The notes under the pieces were generated by a model. The model did no database searches, was not told where the DNA came from, and was given only the letters and a program-made list of their open reading frames with translations. A program made the position numbers and the translations under genes. Of a stretch of DNA of 64,000 nucleotides, positions 11,182 to 23,235 are shown one piece after another (position 1 is the stretch's first letter; each line of letters begins with the position of its first letter). The DNA lies in NCBI RefSeq assembly GCF_020283565.1, contig NC_060063.1:37286635-37350634 (forward strand), given 5' to 3'. Source of the DNA: Trifolium pratense. Lineage: Eukaryota; Streptophyta; Magnoliopsida; Fabales; Fabaceae.

Positions 11182-12180
11182 CTAATCCAAAATATTAAAA
11201 GACTTAACTAAACCCATATGGGTTACATGCCTCTGAAAAATTCCAACGGTTAAGCCTTTGGTTAATGGATCTGCCAACATATTTTCTGTTGGAAGATGTT
11301 TAATTTGAGTCTGAGATTCAAGAATTTTCTCTCTCACAAATAAATATTTAATGTCAAAATGCTTTGTCATTGAAGAGTTCTTAGAGTTTTGAGAGAAATG
11401 CACAGCAACAGTATTTTCGCAATATATTACAAGTGGCCTAGATATGCTGTCAACGACTCTGAAATAAGAAATTAAGTTCTTCAGCCACACAGCTTGACAG
11501 GTAGCCTCATAGCAAGCGACATACTCTGCTTCCATGGTAGAGGTAGCTATAGTAGTCTGTTTAACGATTTTCCAAGAAATAGCTCTTCCTACCATCATAA
11601 AAATTAAGCTGGAAGTAGACTTTCGGTCATCAAGGCAACCTGCAAGATCAGAGTCAGAATAACCAATGACCTCTAGTTGATCAGACTTCTTATAGGTCAA
11701 CATATAATCTTTGGTTCCTTGTAGGTATCGTAAGACCTTTTTAACGGCTTTCCAATGACCCAAACCTGGGTTGCTCAAGTATTTCCCTAAATAATTAACC
11801 GCAAAAGCAATGTCGGGACGTGTGCAAACTTGAGCATACATTAAACTGCCAACAGCGGAAGAATATGGGACTTTTTCCATTTCGACAGTTTCTTTATCAT
11901 TTTGAGGACAATTAGAATTAGAGAGTTTATCACCTTTTAGAATAGGCGCAGTGCATGGGGAGCAAGAGTGCATATTAAAACGTTTAAGGATCTTTTCAAT
12001 ATATCCCTTTTGAGACAATCCGAGAACACCACGTGACCTATCACGAAAAATTTGGATGCCTAGAACAACTGAAGAATCACCAAGGTCCTTCATATTAAAG
12101 TGGCTACTTAACATTTTTCTTGTCTCATTCAAAAGATTAATGCAGCTGCTAGCAAGAAGAATATCGTCGACATATAGCAC
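11182..12180 (-). pseudogene. Copia A RT C-terminal half and RNase H
   Basis: Begins at the RT active site YVDD (residues 3-6) and continues through the copia RT thumb (KDLGDSSVVLGIQI) into RNase H: GYSDSDLAGC, the TMEAEYVA motif around residue 218, and a C-terminal ADPLTKGL. It is in the same frame as the three pieces upstream and is separated from the RT N-terminal half only by a TAG at about 12220-12222. It functioned in cDNA synthesis. The break between RT fingers and active site makes this copy inactive. Confidence 0.92.
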
Positions 12181-12222
12181 AAGAATTATGAAATTGCCCC
12201 CACTAGTCTTTAAATAAATGCA

Positions 12223-13203
12223 CTAATCTGAGGCGTTTTCATTAAAACCAAAAGAAGTAACAACTTGGTCAAATTTTAGATACCATTGCCTAGATGCCTG
12301 TTTTAATCCATAAATGGATTTATTCAACTTACACACTAAGTGTTCTTTACCTGCTTCAGCAAAACCTTCAGGTTGAAACATGTACACATCTTCAGCAAGT
12401 TCTCCGTTCAAGAAAGCTGTTTTTACATCCATTTGGTGAAGTTCTAAATCAAAATGTGCAACCAAAGCCATAACAACCCGAAAAGCATCCTTGGTAGAAA
12501 CAGGTGAAAAAGTCTCCTTGTAATCAATTCCTTCTCTTTGACTATAGCCTTTTGCCACGAGTATGGCTTTATACCTTTCAATCTTACCATTTGGATCACG
12601 TTTAGTCTTGAAGACCCATTTGCATCCTACAGCTTTGCATCCAACTGGTAACTCTGTGAGATCCCAAACTTCATTATGGGACATAGAAGCTAATTCATCA
12701 TGCATAGCTTTTGTCCAATCGGAAGCACGAGAACAAGATATAGCTTCATGAAAGGTGGAAGGATCATTATCAGCATGAAAATCAAACTCGTGCTCTTGTA
12801 GGTACACATAATCATTTGAGGCGGTAGACTTGCGTGCTCTCTGAGATCGTCTCAGTGCGATTGTTTCTGCAGCATTGTTATGTTCAACATTTTGTTCTGA
12901 AATATGTTCAGTTTCTCCTTCATTTATCGCTGGTGCAAGTACAACATCTTCTTGAGTATTTGGGATGTTCTGAACATTAGGAAACATTATATCTGTGGGA
13001 AGAGAAACAACTGGCATAGGGAGGAAAGTACGATCTTCCTTAAGAGTAACTGGTCGTGGCGTAGAAACCCCACTTTCCAAGTCATTCTCAAAGAAAACCG
13101 CTCGGTCAGATTCAATAACACGTGTAGAATGAGAAGGGCAGTAAAATCTACAGCCTCTGGAAGCCGTACTATAACCAATAAAGAAACCACTAATAGTCTT
13201 CAT
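12223..13203 (-). pseudogene. Copia A integrase tail and RT N-terminal half
   Basis: Carries the integrase-RT linker with the conserved FIGYS start, an acidic spacer, then copia RT signatures: GCKWVFKTKRDPNG, AKGYSQREGIDY, HQMDVKTAFLNGEL and [17 protein letters not shown]. The frame ends at a TAG just before the segment leading to YVDD. The bases between 13203 and 13288 read in the same frame as integrase, so the true boundary is the TGA near 13285 rather than the Met at 13203. Confidence 0.92.
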
Positions 13204-13287
13204 ATCAAGTTTCTTTTGTTGAGGATTATAATGTTTAACTTCTGCTTTGCAGCCCCAGATATGAAAATGTTTTAAGCTCGATTTTCT

Positions 13288-14508
13288 TCATGTCATAAGC
13301 TCATAAGGAGTTTTCGTTACAGACTTACTAGGTACTTGATTAAGAATATAAACAGCAGTCTTCAAGGCGTCGCCCCAAAGAAAATCAGGTAATGTAGAAT
13401 GACTCATCATGCATCTCACCATATCCATAAGAGTACGATTGCGTCTTTCTGCAACTCCATTCTGCTGAGGAGTGTCAGGCATAGTGTACTGAGCCTCAAT
13501 TCCGCTTTCATCAAGAAATCTCGCAAACGGTCCTGGATTTCTTCCAGTTTCGTCATATCTACCATAGTATTCTCCTCCTCTATCAGACCTCACACATTTG
13601 ATCTTCTTTCCTGTCTTCAATTCAACGACGGCTTTAAAAGATTTGAATGCAGCTAAAGAACTAGATTTTTCTTGCAGAAGTTCCATCCAACCAAACCTAG
13701 AGAAGTCATCTATGAAAGTGATGAAATACATATATCCACCCATAGCAACAGGTGTTATAGGCCCGCACATGTCAGTGTGAATCAATTGCAAGACGTCGTC
13801 ACACCTTTTTCCTTTTGAGTTCCTGGACTTTGCAGTTAGCTTTCCTTTCAAACAATCGACACAAGTTTCAAAATCAGAGAAATCAAGATAAGGAAGAATA
13901 TTGTCTCTAATTAGCCTTTCAATACGAGGTCTAGAAATGTGACCTAAACGCTTATGCCATAACATTGATGAATTCTCACCTTTCTTAACACGTTTAGAAC
14001 CAATAACAGAATTAACAGACAATTCGTCTGTATTCGACATATATAACCCATCACGCAAAATTCCAGAACAGACAACGGTAGATTTAAAATAAACAACGAG
14101 TTTTCCATTTCCAAAATTAAAAGTGTAGCTAGATTTATCCAATGCTGAAACTGAAATCAAATTCCTTCTCATGGAAGGTACATAAACTGCATCTTTCAGA
14201 ATTAAAGTATGACCAGAAGGTAAAAGCAAAGAAACAACTCCTATTTCTAAAACAGGTACTCCAGCTCCATCGCCCACGATGACCTTTGCCTCAGCATCAC
14301 TTGGTTTCCTCAGGCTTTGAAACCCCTGCAAAGAATTCACAACATAAATAGTTGCACCTGAGTCTAGCCACCAAGTATCAGAAGGTACATCTACTATGTT
14401 GAATTCAAAACAAGCTAGAGCTAGGAGTGTACCTTGTTTTTCGAGTTTCCTTTTCATAAAAAAACAGTCATCAACCTTGTGTCCATAACTCTTGCAGTAC
14501 TTGCACAT
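13288..14508 (-). pseudogene. Copia A zinc knuckle, protease and integrase
   Basis: Opens with a CCHC knuckle ([14 protein letters not shown]), then the copia aspartic protease (WWLDSGAT), the integrase zinc domain (WHKRLGH and a CxxC near DCLKGK) and the catalytic core: [23 protein letters not shown] and [12 protein letters not shown]. The frame stops at a TGA following YELMT while integrase homology continues in the same frame. Upstream, a TGA at 14524-14526 separates it from gag, also in the same frame. All catalytic residues I can check are present, so the copy was killed by point nonsense changes and not by domain loss. Confidence 0.93.
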
Positions 14509-14523
14509 ACCCTTATACGATTG

Positions 14524-15235
14524 TCATTTAAATATTTTCTTCTTTGGTTCCAAATTGTGTGTTTCCTTTCCCTTCTTCCTATCATGATGATGATTTCTTC
14601 CTTTGTAATTGTTTCCTCTAAAAACCTTCGTGCTAGAGGTAGAAGCAGCAGCAAATTGAACACTCTGCTCTTTTCCCTTTTTGAAAGTTTCTTCTTCTTG
14701 TGTGATTATAGCGATCATTTCATCAATTGTCCATTCTGCCTTTTGAGTGTTATAGGAAGTCCTCATGACATCAAATTGAGGAGGCAAGGACTGAAGGACT
14801 CTCCAGATTAAAGTATCTTCACCAATCTCAACTTTAAGCTCCTTCAACTTATTATAGTAATGAATCATCTTCATGATGTGTTCACGGACGCCACTAACAC
14901 CATCATAAAGGGTCTTATCGAACAATGACAGATATTCACTCTTCTTAGCTTTGTCAAAGCGAGTAAATTTTTTACCAACAGCCTTCAAGTAATCTTTAGC
15001 AACATCAATTTCATGAATGCTCTGCCTAATAGATTTCTCCATAGTATAACTAATGACATTTACGCATTTTCTGTTGGAGGCTTCCCATTTTTCATGTAGC
15101 GTTTTCTGAGCTTCGGTAGACTGAGCGGTAATGGCAGCAGGTTTGTCAATTCGTAAAGCTAAATCGAAATCATGCAGGGATAAGTAGAGATTCAAAGAAT
15201 CTTTCCAGTCCTCATAGTTAGTCCCATTGAGAGTT
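14524..15235 (-). pseudogene. Copia A gag, main part
   Basis: UBN2-type copia gag: the N-terminal YEDWKDSL motif lies just upstream of the first Met at 15195, followed by the helical KLHEKWEASNRKC-type region and a basic tail before the zinc knuckle. The coding frame runs up to 15235, where the nested SIRE-like element is inserted. The N-terminal codons continue beyond it at 24552 and upward. The frame ends at TGA 14524-14526, one of three in-frame stops in this polyprotein. Confidence 0.88.
15231..15235. other. Target site duplication of the SIRE-like element, left copy (GAGTT)
   Basis: Repeated at 24552-24556. The duplicated bases lie inside the copia A gag frame, which dates this insertion as later than copia A. 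Confidence 0.92.
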
Positions 15236-16551
15236 TGTTGGATATTTGTGTGTTGGCCTCATTTTGCTAAAACAAATATACAAGCAAGATGTTGGACCAA
15301 ATGTTTCAACATGTTAGGTACAAAAGATGTTGGACCAAATGTTGTAACATGTTTGGGTACGACAGTCAGATTGCCCAAATCTCGCGCATTTATTACACGT
15401 ATCTGCTATATATGGAAATCCACTCTACAAACGTGTATATCAAGATTTGATCTGATCAAGACGTTATCAGTGAAGATATGTTCTTATCAAGACTTAATGG
15501 AATGATTCAACACATTGTTTATTTCCTAAAGAGGATCAACTATTTTAGGAAAGTTTTTATTAAGGTCTGATTTGCTTAGCTGGACGTGACTCAAAGACCA
15601 GCTGTGTTCTGAAGCTTATCTTGGAAGATCAGGAGCGTGCTAGCTCTGTCTATATAAAGAAGACTCAAGGCCAAGATTTTATGAACCGAAACCATTGTTC
15701 ATCAAAGATGTAGTCTTTAGGGTTTCGTGTCTTTAAGCCACTCTCTAGGAGAGTTGGTGTAAGTGAACCACTCGGGTTGTGAGATGGTCACTATGTCCTC
15801 ACTCAGAAACCTTTAGGTAATGAGTAGAGTATTGTAATATCTCTGAAGCTTTTAAGCAAGGAGATAGTGTTTGTGAGCCTCTCACGTATTGATTTGATAC
15901 TTGAGTAGGACTGTGTTTTATTGAGTTGTAATGTTTTAAGGTTACTCCTAAGCTTTGAAGTACGGAGTTAACTGTGTGTGATTTACTCGAAGCTTTTAAG
16001 CAAGAGTAAAATATGTCACGGTGATTGTCGCCACATTTTATTCAACATTATATGAACAACACAGGTTGTGTTGGCTGTGTGGAAGTGAGATGGGATCTCA
16101 TGTCTAGGAGTTCCTAGGCAGAAGTTGCATGAGTAGTGTCGAGGTCATAAGGCGTAAACCTAGGATTTGCTGGAGGTCTTAGTGTAAGACGTAAACCGAG
16201 GGTTTGCTGGAGGTCTTAGTGTAAGACGTAAATTCAAAGGGTTTGCTGGAGGTCTTAGTGACTAGAGCTATTAGTGGATTTCCTTCCTGGATTGGTATCC
16301 CCCAGAGTAGGCAGGTTGGCTGAACTGGGTTAACAATTTCCTGTGCAGTTTATTTACTTGTTGATTTTATTATGTTTCGTAAGATGTTCCAACATTAAGT
16401 ATGACATTCTCTAAGTTGAATGTTGGAACATCTGATCAAACATTATTCTTCAGTATCCGTTTTAATGTTATATGCCTTGCCGTGTTATTCATGTCAGACC
16501 AGATGTCTCGACATTCTATACAACATCTGGTTCTGCTATACCAGAATTTCA
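15236..16551 (+). repeat. 5' LTR of the SIRE-like element
   Basis: 1,316 bp, TGTTGGATATTTG to CAGAATTTCA. The only difference I noticed from the 3' LTR is C15640 against T23640. It contains a three-copy internal repeat (16145-16262) and several ATGTTGGAACATC-type palindromes. Confidence 0.95.
16145..16262 (+). repeat. Three tandem ~40-bp units in the SIRE-like LTR
   Basis: Each unit contains TTTGCTGGAGGTCTTAGTG. The same block is at 24145-24262 in the other LTR. LTR-internal short repeats of this kind often coincide with promoter or enhancer regions; no activity can be shown here. Confidence 0.85.
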
Positions 16552-16553
16552 AT

Positions 16554-16565
16554 TGGTATCAGAGC
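16554..16565 (+). other. Primer binding site of the SIRE-like element
   Basis: TGGTATCAGAGC two bases after the LTR end, complementary to initiator tRNA-Met. Confidence 0.95.
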
Positions 16566-19500
16566 GGGCATCCTGTTCTGTTTTCTGGATGAGATCATAG
16601 GGAAGATACTTTCTGGTTATGGGCAAGTAAGGAATACTGAAAATTTGTTTGAACTTGGAGAAGTTCACATTGATTGAATGGTCCCTAGAAGTGGAGGATG
16701 GACTATTCATGATAGGGTGTGTATTAGATCTATCTTTTGTTATTCAGGCGTGTAGATCTTGTGATGAGTTGTTGTATGGTTGATGTATTTTCAAACATGT
16801 GTTATTGTAGTGTGCCTGAAGTTTGTTGAGGAGTTTTGTGGTTTGAATTCCGCTGCATATATATCTGATGGAAAACTCCTGGTGGTTTTGTTTGTTGAGG
16901 ATGCACCACTCTGTTCTATGATGTAAGCCCTGGTGTAGTGATGCTCGAGGAGAGATTTTTAATTAACTTGTTAGAGATGCCAAAGATACTTGGGGTGATC
17001 TTAAGTCCACTCATAAAGGCACTCATGTATGAGTTTGTTGAAAAGGAATCTGAAGGAAGTTATGAGCAATTTATTTTTGCTTCCAACTCTAAAAAGCTAA
17101 CCTCCATTAGCTTTGATAAAGGATTTCTTGGTGTGTTCCGTTAGAAGGGAACTGATGTCTTATCAGATGTTGGAACATTTGACGGAACATCTGAAGAGCA
17201 GATTCTGCAAAATTTTGTTGGATGACAGTAGGGCATGGCAGATGCTTGGGTGCTAAACAAGTGTGTGTTAGTTACATATGTTTGGAACCTTCTCCTGACC
17301 TGGAAGAGGAGGCATCTGTGTCTGAGATAGTTTCTACACTAGAAACATGTCTTAGATAAGTTTCTTGGGACACGATCAACATATGGTTGACCTCTTGGGT
17401 TAGTTCATGTCTGATCCAAGTAAGTGGTAATTGAAGTTGTGTGCAGTGTTGATGTGTTATATGATGTTTTAACCATGCATGTTATATTCTTGTGATAATA
17501 TCTAGTTGCATGAATGCATGATTAAACAAGTAGGATTTATTTTTTTTGGAACCAAAGGATTATGGTTCTCTGGTATTTTTGGTGAAGTTAATTCTTTACC
17601 TTGTGCATTAAAGATACCTTTTGAATTAAGATTGACGAAGTTTTTACTTCCCTTCAAGATGTATGCTTGTGTTGAAGTGAAAGGAAGTATATGTTGCATC
17701 CCTCTCTCCATTGTCTGGTGCACACTAATCAAGGGAAATCCATCTGATGTATTTAATGCTTCCACTAAGGTCACAAGTGTGTTTGTTGATAAGTCTCTCA
17801 AAGGATCTGTCTTTGAAAATGATGTTGTGTCGAATGTTGGTACATCTTTGGCACCTAAGACTGATGTTGTGCTAAGAACTGTCACATCTGTGGTACCTGA
17901 TATTATGTTGGATCAAAGTGTTCCAGATACCTGTTAGAGGGAATCTCCTCTATAGGTTCAGAAGAATGGCATCAAACATCTCAAAGTAAGACAAGGGGTT
18001 GGAACATTAGAAGAAGTTTTTGAGATGTAAAATATGCACGTCCCTGCATGTGTGGATGATTTGATATTGAAGGTTGATCAACTACTGATGATTGATTCTC
18101 ATGTGTCCCCTTGCAAGAGTTATGGACTACTATGGTATCTTCAGACCATAGTTCAGGATGAAACCGATGGGATTGAGATTGATGTCAGAATTAATGTTGA
18201 AACATCTTCTCCAACATCTGCTCCTTCAGCCAAGGAAGCTGGTTCTACTCAGGGTGGAGTACAAGGTCAAGCAACTGACCTAATCTGGAATGACTTTTTT
18301 GTAAGAATAACTGTCATGAGTGGATGTTATCTGTTGGTGCCATATATGTGCAGAAGAATGATGTCAGATCTAATGTCCTACCTTGTGTGAGAAGGTAATC
18401 CTATCTGACAAATGATAAATACTTTAATGGGAGCCAAGTATCTGTATATCCTTTGTTGAAGTTATGCATAAAACTGATATATTTGTCTGAAGAGCTGTGC
18501 AATTGTGTAGTCTGAACTTTATTGTTCGGAGAGTATATTTCTCTTCTTGGTATTCAGGTGTTTTGAAAAACCTGGATGATCTGCATTGATGATACTCTAT
18601 TGGGAGCTTCTTGAAGGATGTCTATGCACAATGAATCCTTTTGAATGATGATTTATGAACCAATGTAATTGGGTTCCAAAATCAGAAGCTGATGTCCCAA
18701 ATGATGTTGTAACATCATATTTACTGATGGCTGTTCTGTGGAAGGTGCTTGAGACTTTGCATGGGAGTGCTCAAGCTGTGTGGTCAGAAGACGTGTTTCT
18801 GACTATGTGAATCAGAATGTGGAGGTTCTGATCTTGTTTTAATAGTATGCTCTAGCAATGCATGACTATTTATTCCACTAGTATCAACAACTACTAGTGA
18901 ATGTAAGGCCAGAAGAATATTGTCAAATACTGAGGTTTGATAATTGTCTTTGGTTTTCTTCTGTTGCAAGTCACTCTAGAAAAAGGGTTGATAATCAGGA
19001 TCTTAGTCAAGCTTTTAAGCAAACTAAGATGTTTTGGAGTTTGTGAGTGACTTTACACCTTGTATGCATGACATCCTGCCTATTCAAAAGGTCATGATAC
19101 ATAGTGTGGTTCTGCTAGGACATTGTTCAGAAGTGTCCTTGTCAAGTGAAGAGGTCAGAATGCTTGGATGTATTCTCAAGAAGTGAGAGTATCTGACTCA
19201 GAATCGACTCTACTGAGGGAGTTGGTGTTGCCCTTCAACATGAAAGCATGAAGTCTTTCACATGTTTTCATTAAGTGCTCGAGTTTTCGTCTTCAGCTGG
19301 AGCCCTGATTATCTATGACAAGTAGAGTCTTGTGTTTATTTGTGGATTGCATTGGTACATATATATTGTCTAGAGTGTTGTACAAGCTTGTGGAGATCTT
19401 ATGCCTCATATGAGAATATGATGTCAGACAACATGTTGTGACATTATGAAATTATTAACAAGGCATGGTTGATTCTATTCATGTAAAGCTGAATAATTAT

Positions 19501-20040
19501 ATCAGTTATCCACATATCTCTCGAGTGGTTAAATGGTTGAGTCTGGGAGAATTTATTTTTCTCTACAGATTTTTTTTGGAAGGACTTTCCAAGAGTCTTC
19601 ATTATTAAGAGATGTCACAAATGTGATATTCAGATGTCTTGGTATGTGTCACTAAGTCTAAGTGAAAGAAGAACACTTAGAATCAAGTGGGAGACAATAT
19701 GTTTGAAGATGTGTTGATCAATGCAAGTAAAAGAAGACAATGTCTGACTGAATGTTAGAACATTATTCGAGACATGTTTCCTGTAAGATCAGCAAGGAAG
19801 TGAAATGGACATTGTGATCAACCACGTGTCAGAAGGGAATGCATAAAAGGTCTGTGAATACTTTGAATCCATCTGAATCTATTCTATTTTGCTTGGTCAA
19901 CAAAATGTGCATCATCTAGGAAACCTATTTCTAAATCCATTATCCAGGTTAATCTTTTCTCTCAAAAGATCCTAGAAAAGTTTATCTTTGTTTGTTGATG
20001 ATGTTAATAAACCTACCAAAATTGTTTTGATAACCTCATT
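16566..20040 (+). other. Non-coding or degenerate interior of the SIRE-like element
   Basis: No RT, integrase or protease motif is visible in any frame. A possible gag trace is at about 16970-17025, where one frame reads AKDTWGDLKSTHKGTH, similar to the copia gag motif that precedes THEGT. The 17506-17937 frame is open for 143 codons but unrecognised. The sequence is dotted with ATGTTGNAACATC palindromes. Confidence 0.6.
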
Positions 20041-20049
20041 GATTCAGTT

Positions 20050-21340
20050 GTCACCCATAAATGTTGAATCAAATTTTGTTACCTCTGTTAAAGGTTTTTG
20101 TTAGTTCAAATGTTGTGGGTAGGGTTGAAACATCTGTGAGATCTGCCTCCGAAATTGTAATTCTAGATAAACCAAGATCTCTTAAAACCATAGGTCAGTC
20201 TAGTATGAATGTTGTGGTTGTTGATGACATTTTTTTAAAAAAAATTTCATGTGTCATCTTTCAAAGTTGTTGATTCTGATATCCCCCACTAAAGTTGTGG
20301 TTGTGTCCCCCAAAGAAACCTCACCTGAGTCTGATGTCACATCAGATGTTGAAACATCTTGGACCAACCTGTTCGTGTTGTTGAAACCTATTCTACAATT
20401 CCCCAAACTGGTGCTAATATGGTTCTGAGAGTCTTAAACCTGATGGTGGTTTGGAGTATTGAAGTTTAGACTGTGGTGGAAGAAACTGATCTTGATGATC
20501 TTCCACGTGACCAAGCTATTGCTCAAAGTATGACTGAAAGAGAACTGGTCATGCTATGACTGTTTGTGTGGTTATGCATTCTGTTGAGAAGTACTATATG
20601 TGTTCAGATGTGTTGTGATCAGATGTGATAATGTATATGAGAGTTTATTTCCCCCTTTGTGCTTTAAAGGAGAAAGAAGCTATGAGAAGTATTACTAGTT
20701 CCTGACATTATTATCTCTGCTGGTGTGAATGTTGTTGATTCCACAAACACAATTATAGATGTTTTGTTGCTGGTGTATCTCGGACAAAAGATGTTATTGG
20801 TTCTGTTGTTGATAAACCAAAACAAATTGTTCCTGAAACGGATGTTGTGCCAGACGTTGACACATCTGTGGTCCAACCTAAGGCTGATGTTACTATTGTC
20901 CAGAAACCTGTTCAAGAAAGTGCTGTGGTGAAAGATGTTGGGACATCTGTTGACCCATCTGACTCATCTGATGAAGAAACAGGATCCTATGAAGAGAATT
21001 CTACTGAGGTTGAAGAAGGGTCTCTCAGTCTAAAGAAAGTCATCAAACTGTGTCACTTAATGAAGAAGTGGTTGATTCTGAAAAGAATATGTATGAGGAT
21101 AATGTGCTTGCTAGTAAGAAGAAACAGAGTCCGAAAAGAAAGGAAGAATCTTCAAGTGACTCTAAGTATGATGTTGAGGAGGATGTGCCAGACATCACAC
21201 CCTTTGCCTCAAAGAAAAAGTCTGGTGGGAAAAAGATCCCTCAGAATGTGCTTGTTTCTCTCTGTGACAATGTTTCCTTTCATCGTGCTTCCTTTGCACA
21301 AAGATGGGATCATGTGTACAAGGGGAGTTTTTGTTAGATG
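20050..21340 (+). pseudogene. Env-like (ORF3) remnant of the SIRE-like element
   Basis: Located where SIRE-type elements carry an extra ORF after pol. Two overlapping frames (20847-21404 and 21050-21337) give pieces of an acidic, Ser/Glu/Lys-rich protein with the recurring peptides DV(E/G)TS. It ends in a segment with DVPDITPFASKKK and a DNVSFH motif, which resembles the proteins annotated as envelope-like in legume SIRE elements. Frames shift around 21050, and the frame after SFC is lost, so it is broken. The likeness is from memory of the family and was not aligned. No signal peptide or membrane segment is seen in the surviving part. Confidence 0.5.
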
Positions 21341-23222
21341 GATGCTCCATGCCCTGATTGGAAGACCACGTGCTTTTATACCATGCTGGAAGAACCTGTG
21401 CTAGAAGCTGTGCTACCATATGTTGCAACATCTTTGCTAACATGTGACGTATTTTGTGATTGCTCCTATTTGCTCTGATACCACGCTAGATAAACATGTT
21501 GGAACATCATTGCTAACATGTGCTATGTGTTGTGCTATCATGTGTTGAAACATCTTTGTTGTCAATGCTCTAATACCATACCGGAGGAACCTGTGCTATC
21601 TGATGTGCTACTAGATGGTGAAACATCTTGGTCATCATGTTGAAAAATTTTGTGCTGATGAAGTGTGATTTGTTTTAGTCTATTTGATGATGACTCCACT
21701 GCTGATTTATATCTGATGAGGTATGTATCCCATGGTGTTGTCTTCGTTTGTAGTAGCTCTGTGCACTATGTTCCTGGATATCTCTACTATTGTACTCTTT
21801 GATTAATGCATGAAGACCCTATTTTGTCTAAACTTCTGACTAAAAAGGGAAGTAGTTTAGTAGTTGGTAGGCATGATGTGTTTTGCTGCTAATGTCTGTT
21901 GTGCTACCTGATGTTGAAACATATGCATGCTCGTTTAGTGGTTGGATGTGTTCTATTATATGATGTGGTGTCTGATGCTTAGACATCTGCTAATCTTGAG
22001 TGGTGTAGTATTGAATATGTGTTGTTGTATGCTTATGTGCTGATATGGATGATAAAATTGAGGGGGAGTAAGAATTGTTTTCTGATGATCATTCTGATAA
22101 GCATGTGCCAAAGTATTTGGAGGGAGTAAAATTAATTTTTGCTCTGATTCTGATTTTGAGGGGAAGTAGCATAATGCAGTAAGTAGTTACTATTATGTTG
22201 TGCAATGATCTATTTGTTTGCTCTGAATGATGTCCTGCCATATGTTGGAACATCTTGGTTGCATGAGAACTTATTTTTCTCAGCTTTGTGGGAATCTACT
22301 CTTCCCAACTGCTATTTTGTGGTTTGCTTAAGGAGTTATGATCTGTGATGTGTTTTGTGTGCGGTAGCAGTATGTGATGTATGGTATCTAATGATTATAT
22401 GATGTGGAGCACAATGTTGAAGACATTTGTCTTTTCTGTTGGTACGTGATGTAATGCTTCTGCTATTTCAAGACTATGGATTGCTAGATACTAATATATG
22501 GATCTGTTATGCTCTGATATTCTGCACTATGGATTTATGTGATGTTCATTACTATTGCTCTTAATGCACGAAGTTTTTGTTTGGCATATTTTGTGGCTAA
22601 AAAGGGGGAGTAGTATGTTTGTGTTTGTCTGCTACTTTACAATGTTGTATCTGATGTTGTGACATGCTAGTCTAGCCTGTCTATGAAGAAGTAGTAGTGT
22701 AGTAGTGTGTGTTGTGACATGCATGAATTCAGGGGGAGTAAGAAGGAGTAAGAACCATTTTTTTGATGGCCTGATGAGATGCATGAGCTGATGTATTCAG
22801 GGGGAGCAAAAGTAAAGTTTCTCTGATCTGATATTAAGGGGGAGTAATGCAATATCAAGTTCTCTGCCTATGTGTGCTTAATGTATGGATGTTATGATGC
22901 GCTACAAAATGTTGAAACATCTTGATGCTGATGTGGGAATTTATTTTTCCCAAGTGTGCTTGTGAGAGTTTATTTCTCTCTACTGAAGGATGAAGCTAAG
23001 TATGTTATGATTCCGCTGCTGTGTATGCCTTTGATGGTTTATGGTAAAGTTTATTTCTTTACCCTGTGCGTTATTTTCATTTGAGGAAATCTTTTGGAAG
23101 TAACATAGAAGATGTTCTACCTTCCTTCATATTTGTGTGCTCACGTTGACTTGAAGGATTGTATGGTTTTTAAATCTCTCTGTGCTAATTAATGGGCTGA
23201 AGTTGTTTTAGCCAAAAATTGC
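21341..23222 (+). other. 3' non-coding region of the SIRE-like element
   Basis: Thymine/guanine-rich sequence with no long frame, several GGGGGAGTA-type purine runs (for example near 22065, 22730 and 22800) and more ATGTTGNAACATC palindromes. The purine runs resemble copies of the polypurine tract. Confidence 0.55.
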
Positions 23223-23235
23223 CAAAGGGGGAGAT
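23223..23235 (+). other. Polypurine tract of the SIRE-like element
   Basis: CAAAGGGGGAGAT immediately before the 3' LTR at 23236. Confidence 0.9.

Noticed and set aside
17506..17937. 143-residue frame in the SIRE-like element as a gene
   Set aside because: No recognisable domain and an antisense frame of similar length overlaps it; probably a chance opening in degenerate retroelement DNA.
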